From Lawsonibacter sp. (GTDB lineage: Bacteria; Bacillota; Clostridia; Oscillospirales; Oscillospiraceae), in NCBI GenBank assembly GCA_022796195.1, contig JAAWIE010000008.1, forward strand, positions 1-51,153: a DNA stretch of 51,153 nt. The letters run 5' to 3'. The notes below the pieces were generated by a model that was given only the letters and a program-made list of their open reading frames with translations, was not told the DNA's origin and searched no databases. Both the position numbers and the translations under genes were made by a program. This document shows positions 49,333 to 51,153 of this stretch, piece by piece (positions within the stretch are counted from its first letter, which is position 1; every line of letters begins with the position of its first letter).

Positions 49333-50547
49333 ATGGCTGACGTAAAAAAAGTTGTGCTGGCATATTCCGGCGGTTTAGATACATCCATCATCATCCCTTG
49401 GCTGAAAGAGAACTACGGCAATCCAGAGATTATCGCCGTCTCCGGCGACGTGGGCCAGGGCACCGAACTGGACGGCCTGGAGGAAAAGGCCCTTAAGACG
49501 GGGGCGTCCAAGCTCTATGTGGAGGACCTCACCGACCAGATGGTAGACGAAGTGATTATCCCCTCTATGATGATGGGGGCAAAATATGAGGACTACCTTC
49601 TGGGCACCGCTTTCGCCCGACCCATCATAGCCCGGCGGCTGGTGGAAATCGCCCAACAAGAGGGCGCCGATGCCATTTGCCACGGCTGCACCGGCAAGGG
49701 CAACGATCAGGTTCGCTTTGAGCTGGCAATCAAACGCTACGCCCCAGAGATGAAAATCATCGCCCCTTGGCGTGAGTGGTCCATTAAGGGCCGGGACGAG
49801 GAAATCGACTACGCCGAAGCCCACAACGTCCCCCTGAAAATCTCCCGGGAGACCAACTACTCCAAGGATAAAAACCTGTGGCACCTGAGCCACGAAGGGC
49901 TGGACCTGGAGGACCCGGCCTGCGAACCCCAGTACGACAAGCCTGGTTTTCTGGAAATGGGGGTCTCGCCCGCTATGGCCCCCGACGCCCCCGCCTATGT
50001 CACCCTGGACTTTGAACAGGGCTGGCCTGTGGCCGTGGACGGCGAGCAGATGAAAGCCAGCGACATTATCCGCAAACTGAACCAGCTGGGCGGTGAAAAC
50101 GGCATCGGCCTGCTGGACATCGTGGAAAACCGTCTGGTGGGCATGAAGGACCGGGGCGTATACGAAACACCGGGCGGCACCATCCTCTACCGGGCCCACG
50201 AGGTTCTGGAAATGATTACCCTGGATAAGGACACCAAGCATATGAAAACCAAGCTGGCGGTGGATTTTGCCGATCTGGTGTACAACGGCAAGTGGTTCAC
50301 CCCCCTGCGGGAGGCTCTGTCCGCGTTTGCTCTGGACACACAGAAGTATGTCACCGGCACTGTCAAACTCAAGCTCTACAAGGGCAATATTATCACTTCT
50401 TCGGTCACCTCCCCCTGCACCCTGTACTCCGAAAATCTGGTTACCTTTGAAGAGAGCGACTACGACCAGAAGGATTCCCAGGGCTTCATTAACCTGTGGG
50501 GCCTGCCTGACAAGGTTCAGGCCCTGCGGGAACAGGGCAAACTGTAA
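49333..50547 (+). CDS. argG: Argininosuccinate synthase
   Basis: ArgG joins citrulline and aspartate with ATP to give argininosuccinate. The 404-residue length is typical. Signature segments are the PP-loop ATP motif AYSGGLDTS (residues 10-18), [17 protein letters not shown] (about 115-131), and the C-terminal dimer region with [14 protein letters not shown]. The start has GGAGG 9 bases upstream. The argH gene follows after 63 bases, the usual arginine pair. Confidence 0.97.
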   Translation: MADVKKVVLAYSGGLDTSIIIPWLKENYGNPEIIAVSGDVGQGTELDGLEEKALKTGASKLYVEDLTDQMVDEVIIPSMMMGAKYEDYLLGTAFARPIIARRLVEIAQQEGADAICHGCTGKGNDQVRFELAIKRYAPEMKIIAPWREWSIKGRDEEIDYAEAHNVPLKISRETNYSKDKNLWHLSHEGLDLEDPACEPQYDKPGFLEMGVSPAMAPDAPAYVTLDFEQGWPVAVDGEQMKASDIIRKLNQLGGENGIGLLDIVENRLVGMKDRGVYETPGGTILYRAHEVLEMITLDKDTKHMKTKLAVDFADLVYNGKWFTPLREALSAFALDTQKYVTGTVKLKLYKGNIITSSVTSPCTLYSENLVTFEESDYDQKDSQGFINLWGLPDKVQALREQGKL

Positions 50548-50610
50548 GAGACCGGCAGCCCCCTTCACAAGGGGGAATCTTGGAACGCTGAACGAAATGA
50601 GGAACGCATT

Positions 50611-51153
50611 ATGAAACTCTGGGCTGGCCGTTTCCAAAAAGAGACGGATTCTCTGGTCAACGAAATCAATTCCTCCATCGACTTTGACGCCCGGCTGTAT
50701 AAACAGGACATCACCGGTTCGATCGCCCATGCACAGATGCTGGGCCGTCAGGGTATCATTGAGGAACACGAGGCCGAAACCATTATCGCCGGTCTGAACG
50801 CTATTTTGGCCGATATTGAGGCTGGACAGGTGGAGTTCTCCGCAGACAACGAGGACATCCACATGAACATCGAGAGCATCCTCACCCAGCGGGTGGGGGA
50901 CGCGGGCAAACGCCTGCACACCGCCCGGTCCCGAAACGACCAGGTGGCGGTGGATACCCGGCTGTATGTGAAGGAAGAAATTCCCGTTCTCATCGGACTG
51001 GTGCTGGACCTGGAAGAGGTTCTGGTGAAGAAGGCCAAAGACCACCTTGAGACCGTCATGCCTGGCTACACCCACCTCCAGCGGGCCCAGCCCACCACCT
51101 TCGCCCACTACATGATGGCCTACGCCAACATGTTCAAGCGGGATGTGACCCGG
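50611..51153 (+). CDS. argH: Argininosuccinate lyase, N-terminal part
   Basis: The gene runs off the window. The 181 visible codons start MKLWAGRFQKETDSLVNEIN and include ITGSIAHAQMLGRQGII, DEDIHM-like NEDIHMNIES, the substrate site HTARSRNDQVAVDTRLY, and PGYTHLQRAQPTTFAHY. That is the normal N-terminus of ArgH, which splits argininosuccinate into arginine and fumarate. The start ATG has GAGGAA 7-8 bases upstream. Confidence 0.96.
   Translation, partial: MKLWAGRFQKETDSLVNEINSSIDFDARLYKQDITGSIAHAQMLGRQGIIEEHEAETIIAGLNAILADIEAGQVEFSADNEDIHMNIESILTQRVGDAGKRLHTARSRNDQVAVDTRLYVKEEIPVLIGLVLDLEEVLVKKAKDHLETVMPGYTHLQRAQPTTFAHYMMAYANMFKRDVTR

Overview
The window looks like chromosome of a high-GC, spore-forming, chemotactic member of the Clostridia, most likely an Oscillospiraceae/Oscillospirales gut-type anaerobe. 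The evidence is a complete spoIIIAA-AH operon, spoIIID and spoIVB, an Asp23/YqhY gene after spoIIIA as in Bacillus and Clostridia, S-layer-homology surface proteins, a cheA-cheW-cheR-cheB operon, and extended -10 promoters of the TGN-TANNNT type. Apart from two AT-richer patches (about 22.7-25.6 kb and 46.5-47.3 kb) the composition is uniform and genes are tightly packed. No rRNA, tRNA, CRISPR array or insertion sequence was seen.

Layout. 0-1.1 kb: spoIVB on the minus strand, interrupted exactly one codon before its catalytic serine. 1.3-4.8 kb: small minus-strand genes, a uracil permease behind a leader-peptide attenuator, and a membrane protein. 4.9-7.4 kb: a chemoreceptor overlapped by a flavinylated lipoprotein gene. 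7.6-11 kb: comEC-holA. 11.1-13.3 kb: mrnC-rqcH on the plus strand. 13.4-15.7 kb: ftsH (minus). 15.8-18.9 kb: rlmB followed by a catalytically degenerate P-type ATPase-like protein (plus). 19.0-30.4 kb: a long minus-strand cluster with a FliK-like protein, a stand-alone FlhB-C-like protein, a PilZ protein and two giant SLH surface proteins. 30.6-35.2 kb: the divergent cheA-W-R-B operon behind overlapping sigma-A and sigma-28-like promoters. 35.5-40.9 kb: Asp23 and the eight-gene spoIIIA operon (minus). 41.0-42.4 kb: a tocopherol-cyclase-like gene and spoIIID (plus). 42.5-43.7 kb: a CNNM/CorC transporter (minus). 44.0-46.5 kb: rpmG-secE-nusG-rplK-rplA (plus). 46.7-47.3 kb: a frameshifted lipoprotein gene. 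47.3-49.0 kb: a response regulator with a degenerate HD-GYP domain and an HPt protein (minus). 49.3 kb to the end: argG and the start of argH, behind a near-perfect ARG box.

Working together: spoIIIAA and spoIIID carry the same candidate sigma-E promoter boxes, so they should switch on together in the mother cell. The Che proteins, chemoreceptor, PilZ, FliK-like and FlhB-like proteins point to motility or a surface-export programme linked to cyclic-di-GMP. The observations most worth following are the spoIVB interruption, the pyrBI-like attenuator of the uracil permease, the pseudo-P-type ATPase, and the mosaic SLH surface locus.
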